Of a stretch of DNA of 64,000 bases, positions 8,390 to 17,150 are shown one piece after another (position 1 is the first letter of the stretch; each line of letters begins with the position of its first letter). The position numbers were made by a program, and so were the translations under genes. Origin of the DNA: Nitrobacter vulgaris (GTDB lineage: Bacteria > Pseudomonadota > Alphaproteobacteria > Rhizobiales > Xanthobacteraceae); contig NZ_JAVDPZ010000003.1 in assembly GCF_031453995.1 (NCBI RefSeq), positions 62,001-126,000 of the forward strand, in the 5' to 3' direction. Below the pieces are notes generated by a model that did not search any database, was not told the DNA's origin, and saw nothing but the letters and a program-made list of their open reading frames with translations.

Positions 8390-9862
8390 TTAGAGCCCAC
8401 CAACAGTCAACCCTTCGATGCGGACGGTCGGTGCGTTGGTGCCGTAGCGAAACGCGAGATCGTTGGCAGGTGTCAGCGATTTGAACATCTCGATCAGATG
8501 CCCGGCAATGGTGATCTCACTGACTGGATAGGTGATCTCGCCGTTCTCGATCCAGAATCCGGAAGCGCCGCGACTATAGTCGCCGGTCACGCCGTTGACG
8601 CCGGAGCCGATCAGGTCGGTAACGTAGAAACCCTGTTCGACGTCCGCGATCAATTCGCGCGGCGTCAGTTCTCCCGCCTCAAGATGCAGGTTATACGATC
8701 CCGGCGATGGCGACGATGAAACGCCACGGTGGGCGTGACCGGTCGTGGTTAGTCCAAGCTCCCGCGCGGTCGCCGAATCCAATAGCCATGACGTCAGAAC
8801 GCCGTCGTCGATCACCGCGAGCTTCTTGGTCGCGACCCCTTCGGCGTCGAAGGATTGCGAGCGCAAACCACGCATCCGCAATGGATCGTCGACGATCCGG
8901 ATTCCTTTCGCGAACAACTGCTGGCCAAGCCGATCTTTCAGGAAACTGGTCTTGCGCGCGATCGCCGCACCATTGGCAGCGCTCACGACATGGCCGACCA
9001 GCGAGCCCGCGACGCGAGGATCGAACACCACCGGCACCTTGCAGGTCGCAACCTTGCGCGGATTGGCGCGCGCTACCGCGCGTTCGCCCGCGCTGCGGCC
9101 GATGCTGGCCGGAGACATGAGATCAGATCCATGAAGCGCGGAACTGAAATCGTAATCGCGTTCCATGCCGGTGCCGTCGCCGACGATCGCCATCATCGAG
9201 ATGCCCTGGCTCGAACGCAGATAGCTTCCGTGGAAACCGGTGCTCGTCACCAATACCATGCCGCTGATGCCGGTGGACGCCGACGCGCCGCCGGATTTGG
9301 TCACGCCCTTGACCGCAAGACCTGCCGCCTCAGCTTCGACCGCTCTGCGCTCGAGTTCCGCCGTCGACGGCATCACACGATCGAGCAGATCGAGATCGGG
9401 GAAATTTTGTGCCAGCAATGACGGGTCGGCGAGTCCGACATAGCGATCCTCAGGCGCGACGCGCGCCATCGCGACCGCGCGTTCGGCAAGCTTCGCAACA
9501 TTGTCGCCGCCGACATCGTTGGTCGAGACGGTGGCCTGCCGCCTGCCAACCAGCACACGCAGTCCAACGTCATCGCCCTCCGACCGCTCCGATTCCTCGA
9601 CGCGGCCGTCGCGAACCTCGACACCTTGTGAGACGCCCCGCACGGCAACCGCATCCGCATCATCAGCGCCTGCGCGCTTCGCCGCCTCGACCAGCCGCCC
9701 GGCAAGTTCACTGAGGGCGGATTGATCGAACAGCTCGGATACGATGGATTCCGTCGATGAATTTGGTGAAGATATCACGAATAAAACCCCGGGTCTTCGA
9801 CAAGACCGGCGCGCAAGCGGGTCCGTCATGAGATGTGCTTGTTCTACGCGGACTTCAAGCAT
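8390..9862 (-). CDS. pmbA: TldD/PmbA family metallopeptidase
   Basis: Homologue of PmbA (TldE), which acts with TldD as a cytosolic protease on modified peptides such as microcin B17 precursor. Conserved parts are VEVRDGRVEESERSE, GLRVLVGRRQATVSTND and the C-terminal GSGVNGVTGDYSRGASGFWIENGEI and NDLAFRYG. The PmbA branch lacks the HEXXH metal motif of TldD, and none is seen here. The frame opens at ATG 9862 (490 aa), which is long. A GTG at 9778 would give 462 aa, nearer the usual length, and neither has a clear ribosome site. No tldD is in the window. Confidence 0.9.
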   Translation of the reverse strand: MLEVRVEQAHLMTDPLARRSCRRPGVLFVISSPNSSTESIVSELFDQSALSELAGRLVEAAKRAGADDADAVAVRGVSQGVEVRDGRVEESERSEGDDVGLRVLVGRRQATVSTNDVGGDNVAKLAERAVAMARVAPEDRYVGLADPSLLAQNFPDLDLLDRVMPSTAELERRAVEAEAAGLAVKGVTKSGGASASTGISGMVLVTSTGFHGSYLRSSQGISMMAIVGDGTGMERDYDFSSALHGSDLMSPASIGRSAGERAVARANPRKVATCKVPVVFDPRVAGSLVGHVVSAANGAAIARKTSFLKDRLGQQLFAKGIRIVDDPLRMRGLRSQSFDAEGVATKKLAVIDDGVLTSWLLDSATARELGLTTTGHAHRGVSSSPSPGSYNLHLEAGELTPRELIADVEQGFYVTDLIGSGVNGVTGDYSRGASGFWIENGEITYPVSEITIAGHLIEMFKSLTPANDLAFRYGTNAPTVRIEGLTVGGL

Positions 9863-10062
9863 TCAATGAAGCGGGTATTAAAGATTATCCGCGCCCCGGC
9901 AAGAACCCGTCAAGCATGTCGACCAACGGTCTGTCAATCATGCGCGCGAATGGTAGGCGGGCTACCTTCGATTAACCAGCCTTTTTAAGCAAATCCGGAC
10001 CGCGCTCTGGCAAGCTCTCGCCCATCGACCGGAAACATAATTCCGGCGGGGAGAGTGAAGCC

Positions 10063-10584
10063 GTGAGGCGTCAAACAGCAACAGGCGGGATCAATCCCGC
10101 TGGGTCGAGCCGTAGCCTGCGGCTCGACCCTCTTTCACTGCCTGTCAGTTTCGCCGCGCGCGACAGCCGAGCCGACGGCGGCATCCGGCAGATCGAACTT
10201 CATCGCGAGTGCGTGACGCTGCACCGCGCGGTGCGCGGCATGAAAATGACAATCAGCGTACGCGTCAGCGAATTCATCGGCGTCACCGTGCGCGAGACTG
10301 CCGACGGTCGAGCGCTCGTGCTGCTTCACCGCGATCCGTCGCTTGTCATTCCCCTTCTTGTGACCGAGGACGCCGATGAACGTGCCGTAGCGTGGCAAGC
10401 CTGGAGCGAGATCCTCGCGCTTCCTCAGCTTGCCGACGACAGGCGCGATCCTGCGCCACGTCGGCGACGGAGCAATACCATCAGCGGGCGACGCCCGACC
10501 TTCCTGATGCGGCGGCGCGGCGGTGATCTGCTCAACCCCGCAGCAATCTATCGGGGCGAACGCGAGATCATCGCGCGACACTAA
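10063..10584 (+). CDS. DUF6101 family protein
   Basis: A 173-aa protein with the sequence pattern of the DUF6101 family, found mainly in Bradyrhizobium relatives. The landmarks are MRRQTATGGINPAGSSR at the start, a paired-strand middle (VTLHRAVRGMKM, then LVLLHRDPSLVIPLLV), a WQAWSEILALPQL helix, and an Arg-rich end with a conserved DEREIIA-like EREIIARH. It starts at GTG with GGGGAGAG about 9 bases upstream. No membrane segment or catalytic motif is visible. Function is unknown. It is convergent with ubiA, 80 bp apart. Confidence 0.8.
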   Translation: MRRQTATGGINPAGSSRSLRLDPLSLPVSFAARDSRADGGIRQIELHRECVTLHRAVRGMKMTISVRVSEFIGVTVRETADGRALVLLHRDPSLVIPLLVTEDADERAVAWQAWSEILALPQLADDRRDPAPRRRRSNTISGRRPTFLMRRRGGDLLNPAAIYRGEREIIARH

Positions 10585-10664
10585 ACGTTCGAGAAAGCAT
10601 CCTCGGCTATTCGTTCTATTCGTTCATTGCAGGGCGTTAGAACCGTTTCGGGATTATGTCCCGG

Positions 10665-11588
10665 CTATAGCCACGCGCTGGCCAGCAACCCTGCGAACAA
10701 CAACAGTCCTGCATCGCGGTTTGACTTGAAAATCCACAGGCAGAGCCGGGAGTCGCCGATCTCGATCCGGACGATCTGCCAGGCGAGATGCGCGGCAAAG
10801 GCCGCAAGGCCGATCCATGCCGGCCAGTGCGCGCCCCCAAGATGCACGGCAACGCCGATCAGGACGACGGCCAGCCCGTAGAAGATCGCCAGCGCTAAGC
10901 GCGTGCGCTCACCAAACAGCAGTGCGGTGGACTTGATGCCTATGAACGCGTCGTCGTCTGCGTCCTGATGTGCATAGATCGTGTCATAGCCGATCACCCA
11001 TGCGACCGTCCCCGCATACAGCGCCAGCGCGGCCGCATCGATGCGGCCCAGCACAACTGCGAATCCCATCAGCGCGCCCCAGGAGAACGCGAGGCCGAGT
11101 ACGACCTGCGGCCAATAGGTGATGCGCTTCATGAAAGGATAGGCCGCAACAATGAGGAGCGAGGCAATTCCCGTTGCAATGGCAAAGTGGTTGAACTGCA
11201 GCAGCACCACCAGCCCGACCAGCGCCTGCACAACGAGAAACACGAGCGCCTGTGTCACCGTAACCTGTCCCGCCGGAATAGGGCGCGACTGCGTACGCTC
11301 CACGCGCGCATCGAGATCGCGGTCAGTGATATCGTTCCAGGTGCAGCCAGCGCCGCGCATCGCAAACGCGCCGATGAGAAACAGCGCAATCGTGAGAGGA
11401 AGCTGGCTCACGTCACGGGCGAGGTGCGAAGCCAGCGCCGTCGACCATAGGCACGGTATCAACAGCAGCCACGACCCGATCGGGCGGTCCAGCCGCGACA
11501 GCCTGAGATAGGGGCGCGCCCACAGCGGCGCGCGGCTATCGACCCAATTGCCGACCGAGTCCGCGACGCGCGCAGCCGCATCGCTCAT
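10665..11588 (-). CDS. ubiA: 4-hydroxybenzoate polyprenyltransferase
   Basis: Integral membrane prenyltransferase that attaches the polyprenyl chain to 4-hydroxybenzoate in ubiquinone synthesis. It has about eight or nine hydrophobic segments. The two Asp-rich diphosphate sites are NDITDRDLDARVERT with RPIPAG (about residue 82) and DTIYAHQDADDD (about residue 200). Length is 307 aa from the ATG at 11588; a TTG directly before it is ignored. The chain it uses would come from the polyprenyl diphosphate synthase encoded at 41513. Confidence 0.96.
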   Translation of the reverse strand: MSDAAARVADSVGNWVDSRAPLWARPYLRLSRLDRPIGSWLLLIPCLWSTALASHLARDVSQLPLTIALFLIGAFAMRGAGCTWNDITDRDLDARVERTQSRPIPAGQVTVTQALVFLVVQALVGLVVLLQFNHFAIATGIASLLIVAAYPFMKRITYWPQVVLGLAFSWGALMGFAVVLGRIDAAALALYAGTVAWVIGYDTIYAHQDADDDAFIGIKSTALLFGERTRLALAIFYGLAVVLIGVAVHLGGAHWPAWIGLAAFAAHLAWQIVRIEIGDSRLCLWIFKSNRDAGLLLFAGLLASAWL

Positions 11589-11598
11589 CAAAATCCCG

Positions 11599-12315
11599 TC
11601 ATCGTGTGAGAGCGTTGCCGCTCAAGGTATCGAACGTGCTGCCGCCCTTCTTCGGCGTGGTTGCCTCAGGCAATCCGCCGGATGCCGACCCAAGAGCCTC
11701 GCTGAGGCTCGGGCCGGCCGGGCCGCGCATCTGCGCCTGCTTCGCCACGTCGCAAACCTTCTGCTCCATCGTCTCGGTCGCCTTGTGGTTGTTGCGCATC
11801 TGCGTCCCGACATTATCGGGAATTCCACATCTCCGGGAATTCGTATCGATGAATTTGATCATCTTGGCTTCCGCCTGCGAATACTGCCCGATCAATTTGC
11901 AAGCTTCGTCGGGCGGCGCTTTACGGGCGCTGGCGGTCTGGATCAACTTGCCCCGTTTCTCAGCCACCTCACGCAGCGGCATAAATTCCTTCATGCAATC
12001 TTCGCCACCGGGCGGGCCCGCCTGCTGGCGCGCAGGCGCTCCGAAACTACCCACCGGCGCTGCGCCTCCGGACGGAAACGAAGCGGGCGCGCCTGCCGTC
12101 GCAGAGGTTCCGTTGACGGGGGGAAACGGCGAGTCCTGAGGCGCAGCAGCGTTCTGCGTGGGCGCCCCGTTGACCGGCGGAAACGCCGGATCGTTGACCG
12201 TTCCGGTTGAGCTATTAGGCAATGGCGCCGGAAACGGTGTTTGACCGAGCGCGCCCGTGGTGCCGATAGCGAAAACCGCGAGCGTCAACGGAACGATCAT
12301 GCGCAGAATGATCAC
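11599..12315 (-). CDS. Secreted hypothetical protein with FPPVNG repeats
   Basis: A 238-aa protein with a signal peptide (residues 1-24, ending ALGQ), then a Pro/Ala/Gly/Asn-rich stretch that contains FPPVNG twice (about residues 45 and 63). Residues about 105-195 form a conserved-looking, mainly helical domain with four Cys: DCMKEFMPLREVAEKRGK, EACKLIGQYSQAEAKMIKFI, RRCGIPDNV, MEQKVCDVAKQA. These could form two disulfides in the periplasm. The GTG start has GGAGG at ideal spacing; an ATG lies five codons in. It ends 10 bp before the ubiA start, so the two may be one transcript. No function is recognised. Confidence 0.75.
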   Translation of the reverse strand: MIILRMIVPLTLAVFAIGTTGALGQTPFPAPLPNSSTGTVNDPAFPPVNGAPTQNAAAPQDSPFPPVNGTSATAGAPASFPSGGAAPVGSFGAPARQQAGPPGGEDCMKEFMPLREVAEKRGKLIQTASARKAPPDEACKLIGQYSQAEAKMIKFIDTNSRRCGIPDNVGTQMRNNHKATETMEQKVCDVAKQAQMRGPAGPSLSEALGSASGGLPEATTPKKGGSTFDTLSGNALTR

Positions 12316-12610
12316 AGCATTCCTCCGGCAGGGTCAAACGCCCAAGCCAACCTTTATCAACAAACGACCTGCCTTGATGTCCGATTTGTACGATCGCGGC
12401 CGATTCCTAACAACCCGACGAATTGGGCGAGAGCGCGACGCTTGGTCGCGCCGCAATCAGCAACGTCCCCAATATCCCACATTTTCCATCGGAATGATGC
12501 CGCAGCCCGCATTGTTCAAGGCAAATTGTTCATCGGGTTTGATGGGAACGGAAATCGCTACGCAATTTTCCTCGCCCTGCTCTAGTAAAGTGCTCGCGCA
12601 GGATTCATTC

Positions 12611-13360
12611 ATGCCTCATACCGACTTTCGCAGTCCCCGGCTCTATGTCGATGCACCGCTTGCTGCGGGCAACAGAATCCCGCTCAACCGCAATCAGGGC
12701 AACTATCTTGGTAACGTCCTGCGCCTTGGGACCGGGACAAACGTTCTGGTCTTCAACGGCCACGACGGCGAGTGGCGCGCAGCAATTTCAGGCCGCAAGC
12801 GTCCGGAAAATCTTGAAATCGTCGCCGTGACGAGGAAACAGGACCACCTGCCAGACGTGCGCTACGCGTTCGCGCCGCTGAAACATGCCCGGCTCGACTA
12901 CATGGTTCAGAAAGCTGTGGAGATGGGGGTCTGCGCACTGCAGCCCCTCCTGACCCGCTTCACGCAGGTCGGGCGCGTCAACGGCGATCGGATGCGCGCC
13001 AATGTCATCGAAGCCGCCGAGCAATGCGGCATCCTCAGCCTGGCTGCGGTGGAGGAGCCGGTGTCCCTGGATGGTTGGCTCGGCCGGCGCGCCCCCGAAC
13101 GCCTGCTGGTATTCTGCGACGAGGCCGCTTTGACGGCAAGTCCGGCGCGGACGCTGGAGCCCATGCGCGGCGTCGCGCAAGGCATCGACGTTCTGGTCGG
13201 TCCCGAAGGCGGCTTCGCTGAAGACGAGCGGGAAAGCCTGCTCAACCAACCTCATACCCTGCGCCTGTCGCTCGGACCGCGCATCCTGCGGGCGGATACC
13301 GCCGCGGTTGCCGTCCTCGCTCTTGTCCAGACCGTGCTGGGGGACTGGCAGCCAGAATAG
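12611..13360 (+). CDS. rsmE: 16S rRNA (uracil(1498)-N(3))-methyltransferase
   Basis: SPOUT-class, SAM-dependent methyltransferase that modifies U1498 of 16S rRNA. The N-terminal PUA-like part (RLYVDAPL, HYLxxVLR-like NYLGNVLRLGTG) is followed by the knotted SAM-binding domain with VGPEGGFAEDE and LGPRILRADTAAVA. From the ATG at 12611 it has 249 aa, the family norm. The frame continues 118 codons upstream to 12257, but that part overlaps the divergent gene and looks non-coding. It is transcribed away from the ubiA gene pair. Confidence 0.95.
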   Translation: MPHTDFRSPRLYVDAPLAAGNRIPLNRNQGNYLGNVLRLGTGTNVLVFNGHDGEWRAAISGRKRPENLEIVAVTRKQDHLPDVRYAFAPLKHARLDYMVQKAVEMGVCALQPLLTRFTQVGRVNGDRMRANVIEAAEQCGILSLAAVEEPVSLDGWLGRRAPERLLVFCDEAALTASPARTLEPMRGVAQGIDVLVGPEGGFAEDERESLLNQPHTLRLSLGPRILRADTAAVAVLALVQTVLGDWQPE

Positions 13361-13543
13361 CGGAAGCACCGGGTCAGGCTCGCGCGACAGATCATCTCAA
13401 AAGACAAAGTCAGATTGTTTCGGCCGCCGCCCGTAATGGTCGGCCTATTTCGGCTTTTCCGACTCGACAGTCCCGCCGATGGTCGGAGCAAGCCCCTGCC
13501 ATGACGTATTCCTGCCTCTCTCGGCTTCCGACCATTTTTTCCA

Positions 13544-13583
13544 CTTGCAAGTGAATTGCATCTGCATCTTATATGCAATTGCA
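13544..13583. promoter_or_regulatory. Palindrome cluster upstream of TonB receptor (candidate metal-regulator box)
   Basis: The AT-rich stretch just before the TonB-dependent receptor holds CTTGCAAG (13544-13551), TGCAATTGCA (13574-13583, perfect 10-bp palindrome), and inverted arms AATTGCAT / ATGCAATT (13554-13561 and 13573-13580) with an 11-base spacer. Such dyads fit a Fur-superfamily operator (Zur, Irr or Fur). Which regulator would bind is inference; the receptor resembles zinc receptors, which favours Zur. Confidence 0.45.
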
Positions 13584-13609
13584 AATTAATCGCAGGAAAA
13601 AGTAAAAGT

Positions 13610-15766
13610 ATGCGTGGGGTAGTTTTGGGTGTGGTCGCGGGGATGGTGTGCCTGATCGGCTCCCCAACCATGGAGGCGCGGGCACAAGGGCAGCTGCTGC
13701 CCGGAATCACCGTCGACGCGCCGAAGCGCGCCAAACGCCGCGTCCGCGTCGCCGTTCGGCGCGTCACTCGAACGCGGAGGCCAGTGCAGGCGCCGACGCC
13801 GCTCCCCGCCGTGCCGGAACAACCTCGCGCCGACGTGCCCCTCGCCTCAGCAAGCCTGCTCACGGCGAAGCAGGTGCTGGGGCGCGGCGCCGCTTCGCTC
13901 GGCGACACGCTCGGGACCACGCCCGGCGTCTCGGCAACGTCGTTCTCGCCGGTGGCGAGCCGCCCGGTGATCCGAGGCCTCGGCGGTTTCCGGGTGCGAA
14001 CCCAGGAAAACGGCATCGGCTCCGGCGACATGGCCAATCTCGGGGAAGACCACGCCGTGACGATTGATCCGCTATCGGCACAGAACGTCGAGGTCATTCG
14101 CGGTCCCGGCACGTTGCGCTTTGGCTCGCAGGCGACAGGCGGCGTGGTCAGCGCCAGCAACAACCGCATCCCAACGACAATTCCGAAGAACGGCATCGCA
14201 TTCGAGGCACGCGGCGGCCTCAACAGTGTCAGCACCGGCCGCGACGGCGCGGTACAACTCGATGCCGGCGGCAGCAACGTCGCTATCCATGCCGACGCAT
14301 ACGCCCGGCAGGCCAACGACTATCGTATCCCCGGCGGCATTCAGGCCAATTCCAGCTATCGCTCCGATGGCCATGCGGTCGGCGGCTCCTACATTTTCGA
14401 TCGTGGTTTCGTCGGCATGTCATTTCAGGATACGGCGATGACCTACTTCATCCCCGGCATCGATTCCGCCAGGGTGAAGAACCACATCGACCTGCACCAG
14501 CAGAAATGGGCGAGCCGCGGCGAGTGGCGCGTGGGAGAAAGCGGCATCGATACGGTGCGCTATTGGCTCGGCTACTCCGATTACAAGCACAACGAGATCA
14601 ACGGCGTCGGCGCCGCCGCGCTGATCGGTTCGCGATTCAAGAACCAGGAGTTGGAATCCCGCGTCGAGGTCACGCACCTGCCGTTCGCCACCATGCTGGG
14701 CGAATTGCGTGGCTCCGGTGGCGTGCAATGGAGCCGGCGCAATTTATCGGTCGCCGGCGCGACCGATCCCCTGCTCGCACCGGCGCAGAATGCCAATCTC
14801 GCCGCCTTCTTGTTCGAGGAACTGCGGATCACGCAAAATCTGCGAACACAGGCGGCATTTCGTATCGAGCAGACCGAAACCGACGGCACCGGCGCACGGT
14901 TTCCAGCGACGTTCCTGCCACCGCCGAATCAACCCACGGTGTTTCCGGTCGATCGCCGCTTCATGCCAATCAGCGCCAGCGCGGGGCTGCTCTACGATCT
15001 ACCGCACGACATCGTCGCGCGCGCCACGTTGCAGCATGTCGAGCGCGCGCCCGATCCCATCGAGCTGTTCTACAAGGGACCGCACGATACGCCGCGCACG
15101 TTCGAGATCGGCGATCCGACCATGACATTGGAAAAGGCGAACACCGTCGAACTCGGTCTCAAGCGCGCACGTGGCGATAACCGTTTCGAACTGTCGATCT
15201 ATCACACCCGCTATCAGAACTTCATCTTCAAGAACTTCACCGGCGTCCGCTGTAGCGAGAGTTTCGCTTCCTGCGGCACGCCGGGCGCGACCTACGACCA
15301 GATCATCTATTCGCAGCGCGACGCCCGCTTCACCGGCGGCGAAATCCAGATCGAGCATGACGTGGCGCGAGTGTGGAACGGCGTGTTCGGGGTCGAGGCG
15401 CAATACGACATCGTCCACGCGGTATTCCTCGACGGCAGTTTCGTGCCGAAAATTCCGCCGCAGCGGCTCGGTGGCGGGGTCTATTATCGCGACGCAAGCT
15501 GGACGGCACGCGTCAACTTGCTGCACGCTTTCGCCCAAAACAACCTCGGCGCGTTTGAAACGCCGACGCCGGGCTATAACCTTCTGAACGCCGAAATTAA
15601 TCACACGACGACGTTGCCGAACGGCGACTGGCCGGTGACGCTCACCGTCGGCCTAAAGGGCGAGAACCTGCTCAACGACGACATCCGCTTCCACCAGTCC
15701 TACAAAAAGGACGAGGTATTGCAGCCCGGCCGCAACGTGCGCCTGTTCGCGTCGATGAAATTCTGA
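13610..15766 (+). CDS. TonB-dependent outer membrane receptor, ZnuD-like
   Basis: Outer-membrane beta-barrel receptor (718 aa) for active uptake of a metal or metal complex. It has a signal peptide (residues 1-25, ending ARAQ), a TonB box-like ITVDAP, and an unusual Arg-rich stretch. The plug domain follows with PVIRGLGGFRVRTQENG and VEVIRGPGTLRFGSQATGGVV, then a 22-strand-type barrel ending in Phe (LFASMKF). The segment IPGIDSARVKNHIDLHQQ with GYSDYKHNEING resembles the zinc receptor ZnuD, so zinc is the likely substrate (inference). The ATG at 13610 has AGGAAAAAG upstream; an earlier in-frame start lies before the signal peptide. Two Cys about 8 residues apart (RCSESFASCGT) sit in an extracellular loop. 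Confidence 0.88.
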   Translation: MRGVVLGVVAGMVCLIGSPTMEARAQGQLLPGITVDAPKRAKRRVRVAVRRVTRTRRPVQAPTPLPAVPEQPRADVPLASASLLTAKQVLGRGAASLGDTLGTTPGVSATSFSPVASRPVIRGLGGFRVRTQENGIGSGDMANLGEDHAVTIDPLSAQNVEVIRGPGTLRFGSQATGGVVSASNNRIPTTIPKNGIAFEARGGLNSVSTGRDGAVQLDAGGSNVAIHADAYARQANDYRIPGGIQANSSYRSDGHAVGGSYIFDRGFVGMSFQDTAMTYFIPGIDSARVKNHIDLHQQKWASRGEWRVGESGIDTVRYWLGYSDYKHNEINGVGAAALIGSRFKNQELESRVEVTHLPFATMLGELRGSGGVQWSRRNLSVAGATDPLLAPAQNANLAAFLFEELRITQNLRTQAAFRIEQTETDGTGARFPATFLPPPNQPTVFPVDRRFMPISASAGLLYDLPHDIVARATLQHVERAPDPIELFYKGPHDTPRTFEIGDPTMTLEKANTVELGLKRARGDNRFELSIYHTRYQNFIFKNFTGVRCSESFASCGTPGATYDQIIYSQRDARFTGGEIQIEHDVARVWNGVFGVEAQYDIVHAVFLDGSFVPKIPPQRLGGGVYYRDASWTARVNLLHAFAQNNLGAFETPTPGYNLLNAEINHTTTLPNGDWPVTLTVGLKGENLLNDDIRFHQSYKKDEVLQPGRNVRLFASMKF

Positions 15767-15974
15767 CGCAAGGCGCCGTCCGTCGCCGTCAACCTTCTCG
15801 GCAAATAGCCGGCGGAACGAGGTCGAAACTCACCGCCCGCCGTGCTATGGGCTGCCGCAAATGATGTTGACCGGCGACGCGGCGACTTCGCCGTGCCATC
15901 GATATACATCGAATTTCAATATGTTAGGCAGGGGGCGCGACACCCGTGGGCGGCGCGCAAGCTTGGACGATATC

Positions 15975-17150
15975 ATGACCGACACGCAAGCCGTTGGGGT
16001 GACCGGAACCGCCGCCCGGGCAGCAGCCCTGCTGTCGTCGTTCATACAGGCTGGCTATATCAAGGCGGAACCAGCCATCCTTCAACCGGCCGAGCCGTTT
16101 TTGGACCTCTCGGGCGAGGATATCCGCAAGAGCCTTTACCTCACATCCGATTCGGGAGGCGAGGAACTGTGCCTTCGTCCTGACCTCACCATCCCCGTCG
16201 CGCGCGACTATCTCGCGTCCAGCAAGGCCGGCAAGCCGGCCGGCTTCTGCTATCTCGGACCCGTGTTTCGCTATCGTGGCGGCCGCTCAAGCGAATTCCC
16301 GCAGGCCGGCATCGAATCATTCGGCCGCCAGGACCGCGCCGCCGCCGACGCCGAAATGCTCGCGCTCGGTCTGGAAGCCGTTGCAGCTTTCGGCATCGCC
16401 GACGTCGACATCCGTACAGGCGACGTTGCGCTGTTCACCGCGTTAATCGATTCGCTCGACCTTTATCCGGTATGGCGGCGTCGGCTGATGAAGGATTTCA
16501 ACCGCAAGGTCAGCCTCGCGCTGGATATTGAACGACTGACGCTGGCGTCCGGACCGGGGCACAAGGAATACGAAGGCGTGCTGGCGGCTCTCGCAGGCTC
16601 CGATCGCAAAGCGGCCTTAGCGCTGGTGACCGACATGATGTCGATCGCAGGCGCGACCATTGTCGGCGGCCGCTCTTTGGATGAGATCGCCGACCGCTTC
16701 CTCGAACAATCCACCCTGAAGAGCGGCGCGCTGCCGCACGAGGCGTTGACGATCATCAAGCGGTTTCTTGCGATATCGGGCGATCCGGATGACGCGCTCG
16801 GCCAATTGCGCGCACTCGCCTCAGACGCCGGGCTCGATATTCACCGTGCGATCGATCAAGTCGAAAGCCGTACGGGCTTCATGGCCGCGCGAGGCGTAGA
16901 AACTGATAGTATCAGCTTCGCTACCGCCTTCGGCCGCGGCGTCGACTACTACACCGGTTTTGAATTCGAACTGCAGCGCAAGGACCAGGACGACGAGCCA
17001 CTGGTTGCGGGCGGGCGCTACGACGACCTTATGACGCGACTTGGGGCAGCCGCACCGATCCCGGCGGTCGGCTTCGCGGTCTGGATCGAGGCGTTGACGC
17101 GGTCCGCAGACGTATCTTCCGCGAGCCGGATCGGCGGGAGCGCGCAATGA
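15975..17150 (+). CDS. hisZ: ATP phosphoribosyltransferase regulatory subunit
   Basis: HisRS-like protein without tRNA ligase activity that activates the HisG catalytic subunit in the first step of histidine synthesis. It has the class II synthetase fold: LCLRPDLTIPVARDYL and FCYLGPVFRYRGGRSSEFPQAGIESFG (motif 2 region), and a late GRGVDYYTGFEFEL plus GGRYDDL. From the ATG at 15975 it has 391 aa. It overlaps hisG by ATGA, so the subunits are co-translated. An upstream in-frame start at 15861 gives an unlikely leader. Confidence 0.95.
   Translation: MTDTQAVGVTGTAARAAALLSSFIQAGYIKAEPAILQPAEPFLDLSGEDIRKSLYLTSDSGGEELCLRPDLTIPVARDYLASSKAGKPAGFCYLGPVFRYRGGRSSEFPQAGIESFGRQDRAAADAEMLALGLEAVAAFGIADVDIRTGDVALFTALIDSLDLYPVWRRRLMKDFNRKVSLALDIERLTLASGPGHKEYEGVLAALAGSDRKAALALVTDMMSIAGATIVGGRSLDEIADRFLEQSTLKSGALPHEALTIIKRFLAISGDPDDALGQLRALASDAGLDIHRAIDQVESRTGFMAARGVETDSISFATAFGRGVDYYTGFEFELQRKDQDDEPLVAGGRYDDLMTRLGAAAPIPAVGFAVWIEALTRSADVSSASRIGGSAQ

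Noticed and set aside
12257..12610. N-terminal extension of rsmE by 118 codons
   Set aside because: It overlaps the start of the divergent gene, has no conserved features, and the ATG at 12611 gives the normal RsmE length.
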